In this document: one piece after another, positions 5,236 through 6,440 of the stretch | How positions within the stretch are numbered: the stretch's first letter is position 1 | Layout of the letters: each line of letters starts with the position of its first letter | Assembly: GCA_039630445.1 (NCBI GenBank) | Contig: JBCNVA010000058.1 | Coordinates: 1-6,440, forward strand | DNA length: 6,440 nt | From: HRBIN15 sp039630445 | Lineage (GTDB): Bacteria > Armatimonadota > Fimbriimonadia > Fimbriimonadales > GBS-DC | Direction of reading: 5' to 3' | The notes under the pieces: model-generated | Databases searched by the model: none | Told to the model about the DNA's origin: nothing | Seen by the model: only the letters and a program-made list of their open reading frames with translations | Position numbers and translations under genes: made by a program

Positions 5236-6305
5236 CCTAAATGCACCCATCGCACCGGCTGCACGGAATGCACGGGCGAGAGCAGAGTCAGCGTGCCCGC
5301 CTCGAAATCGAGCGATTCGATCAGTCCCACGCCGAAAGTGCGCCCTGTGTAGTCGGTCAAGCCGACCAGTAGGTGTTGATAGGCAGAAGGGGGCAGCAGC
5401 GTGAGCCAACGGGTACCCGTCAGCGTTTGCAGCAGCCCGATCTGATGCTCGGTCAGGGGCTGACGCAGGATGACATGCAGGTAGTCGCCGTGCCGCTCCG
5501 CGTAGAGCAAGCGTGCCTGAATCTGCCGCTCTAAGTGCTGGCGGGTCGCCTCATTCAGCGGTTCGCCTGCCCCCAGCCGCCTGCCTACAAAGCTAATTTG
5601 ACTAAGTGGCAGCGTATGGGGGCGGGCATTCTCGAAGTAGCGTGCGAATGCGACCCGCCGATATTGCGAGCGAAAGATGGGTGGCTTGCGCCCGATCGCC
5701 TCGGGCACGGGAAGCACCTCCACACGCCAATCCGCCCGACGACTCAGCGCGTCCAGAATTGGCATCAACTCGCGCTCCCGCTGCAGCCCCACAATCACGC
5801 GCGGGCGCAGCAGATCGGCAAGCGTCAACTTGTAATGGCGAGCTATCCAGCCTCCAATATAGCCACAAGTGTCGATTACAATCCGCTCAGGCTGGAGCGC
5901 GAGCAGTTCATCCAGCACACGCCGTGCCCCTGCCAACGCCAAGGAGATATGTCGTGCCGGCGTTGTATCCCCAACAAAGGCTAATCCCCCTGAGGGTATG
6001 TCGCTCAGGCGTTCGAACGGCTGGCGCACGAGTGCCCAGCTGAAGGTGGTCGGCGGACCCACATTGCTCTGCCCTAAATCAAGATCTACATAGCCTGCAA
6101 GGGTGTCGCTTTGCTGCCACTGGCGGAGCAGCAGCGCACAGAAGGTCGACTTGCCTGTGTCCACACCGCCCAGCACCATCACGGTGCCAGACACTTGTGC
6201 CAAGCCTTCAATTGCTGCCCGCCATTCCGGGTAAACCGATTGCCAGCTCACCTCTATGGAATTATACTTGCGAGGGGGCACGGCACGATAGCTGATACGA
6301 GCCAT
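5178..6305 (-). CDS. Clp1/Grc3-family polynucleotide kinase (P-loop NTPase)
   Basis: This 375-residue cytoplasmic protein has the Clp1_P kinase core. A Walker A loop G-G-V-D-T-G-K-S-T lies at 46-54 (Lys52, Ser53). Next is V-D-L-D-L-G-Q-S at 73-80 with Asp74 and Asp76, the motif that supplies the catalytic base in Clp1 and Grc3. Then comes F-V-G-D-T-T-P-A-R-H at 110-119, the family's 'T-x-P' clasp segment, and V-I-D-T-C-G-Y-I-G-G at 143-152, the Walker B-like strand. The C-terminal 130 residues contain G-Y-L-R-V-L-P-D-G-T-E-L-G-E at 357-370, resembling the beta-rich C-terminal domain of archaeal members. Characterised relatives phosphorylate the 5'-OH of RNA or DNA in RNA processing or repair; the bacterial substrate is unknown. 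The start at 6305 has only a weak AGG site 5 nt upstream and is the least certain part. The gene converges on the GH172 gene and overlaps it by 58 bp. Family is secure; enzymatic activity is inferred. Confidence 0.85.
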   Translation of the reverse strand: MARISYRAVPPRKYNSIEVSWQSVYPEWRAAIEGLAQVSGTVMVLGGVDTGKSTFCALLLRQWQQSDTLAGYVDLDLGQSNVGPPTTFSWALVRQPFERLSDIPSGGLAFVGDTTPARHISLALAGARRVLDELLALQPERIVIDTCGYIGGWIARHYKLTLADLLRPRVIVGLQRERELMPILDALSRRADWRVEVLPVPEAIGRKPPIFRSQYRRVAFARYFENARPHTLPLSQISFVGRRLGAGEPLNEATRQHLERQIQARLLYAERHGDYLHVILRQPLTEHQIGLLQTLTGTRWLTLLPPSAYQHLLVGLTDYTGRTFGVGLIESLDFEAGTLTLLSPVHSVQPVRWVHLGYLRVLPDGTELGEPLRDG

Positions 6306-6339
6306 TTATACCTATCGGGATTTCAAACGCCATGATGGT

Positions 6340-6440
6340 CGTCGGCGAGACGCCGACGCTCCGAACACGCCCTGCGTAGCGTCGGCGTCCCCACCAGCGC
6401 TACGAACACGCCCTGCGTAGCGTCGGCGTCCCCGCCGACG
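6340..6440. repeat. Array of 41-bp palindromic repeat units, open at the right edge
   Basis: Three hairpin motifs alternate with two identical 18-nt linkers CGAACACGCCCTGCGTAG (6362-6379 and 6403-6420), a 41-bp period. Hairpin 1 is CGTCGGCG-AGA-CGCCGACG (6340-6358), perfect. Hairpin 2 (6380-6399) has the same left arm and a TCCC loop but a degraded right arm, CACCAGCG. Hairpin 3 (6421-6440) is CGTCGGCG-TCCC-CGCCGACG, perfect, and ends exactly at the window edge. The identical stretch shared by units 1 and 2 is 31 nt (6362-6392 and 6403-6433). Extra pairings exist: GACGCCGACGCT (6349-6360) with AGCGTCGGCGTC (6378-6389), and CGCTACG (6398-6404) with CGTAGCG (6416-6422). It sits upstream of the Clp1-like gene. 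It is not a CRISPR array because the segments between palindromes are identical. A REP/BIME-like dispersed element is the best guess. The bases between the gene start and the array (6306-6339) show nothing clear. Confidence 0.75.

Noticed and set aside
5236..5290. Intrinsic terminator after the GH172 stop.
   Set aside because: No stable hairpin followed by a T-run is seen, and the region is coding on the other strand.
6261..6266. A perfect TATAAT on the minus strand.
   Set aside because: It lies inside the 5' end of the Clp1-like coding region with no -35 match at 16-18 nt. The in-frame GTG just after it overlaps its own would-be ribosome site.
6305..6310. TATAAA on the minus strand next to the Clp1-like start.
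   Set aside because: It overlaps the start codon, so it could not drive translation from that ATG, and no suitable -35 lies upstream.
6340..6440. Possible CRISPR array, because of regularly spaced palindromes.
   Set aside because: The segments between the palindromes are identical rather than unique, the period is only 41 bp, and no cas gene is present.

Overview
This 6.4-kb window is GC-rich (by eye about 60%) and gene-dense. It holds four complete protein genes, the 5' part of a fifth, a short divergent regulatory region and a palindromic repeat array at the right edge. No rRNA, tRNA, CRISPR array, transposase or phage gene was recognised. The gene content looks bacterial: Shine-Dalgarno sites, a lipoprotein signal, an RbsB-type sugar-binding protein, a DUF2961/GH172 enzyme and a HAF-type repeat protein. 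Together with a Clp1-type polynucleotide kinase and hairpin-forming intergenic repeats, it would fit a deep-branching, sugar-degrading bacterium such as Armatimonadota. That placement is inference from gene content, not proof; Planctomycetota, Chloroflexota or Verrucomicrobiota are not excluded.

Layout. (1) Bases 1-358, minus strand: N-terminal part of a secreted HAF-repeat-like protein, running off the left edge. (2) Bases 359-583: divergent intergenic region with a candidate sigma70 promoter for the rightward gene, a long inverted repeat over its -35 box, and a weaker leftward promoter. (3) Bases 584-2011: a persulfide dioxygenase-rhodanese fusion of CstB-like architecture (metallo-beta-lactamase fold, degenerate rhodanese, active rhodanese). 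(4) Bases 2096-3118: a sugar-binding lipoprotein of the RbsB/Peripla_BP_4 type. (5) Bases 3148-5235: a secreted GH172 (DUF2961) glycoside hydrolase with a C-terminal beta-sandwich-like module. (6) Bases 5178-6305, minus strand: a Clp1/Grc3-family polynucleotide kinase, overlapping the GH172 gene tail to tail by 58 bp. (7) Bases 6340-6440: an array of 41-bp units, each carrying a GC-rich hairpin, continuing past the window.

How the genes may work together. The lipoprotein and GH172 genes are 29 bp apart and each has a strong ribosome binding site, so they probably form one unit: the hydrolase would release fructose- or arabinose-type sugars outside the cytoplasm and the lipoprotein would bind a product. 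No permease or ATPase gene is present here. The sulfur enzyme upstream lies on the same strand 84 bp away but has an unrelated role (persulfide/sulfide detoxification) and its own candidate promoter and operator. The Clp1-like kinase faces the operon and is functionally unrelated to it. The points most worth a second look are the bacterial Clp1-type kinase, the terminal hairpin array, the operator-like palindrome and the antisense gene overlap.
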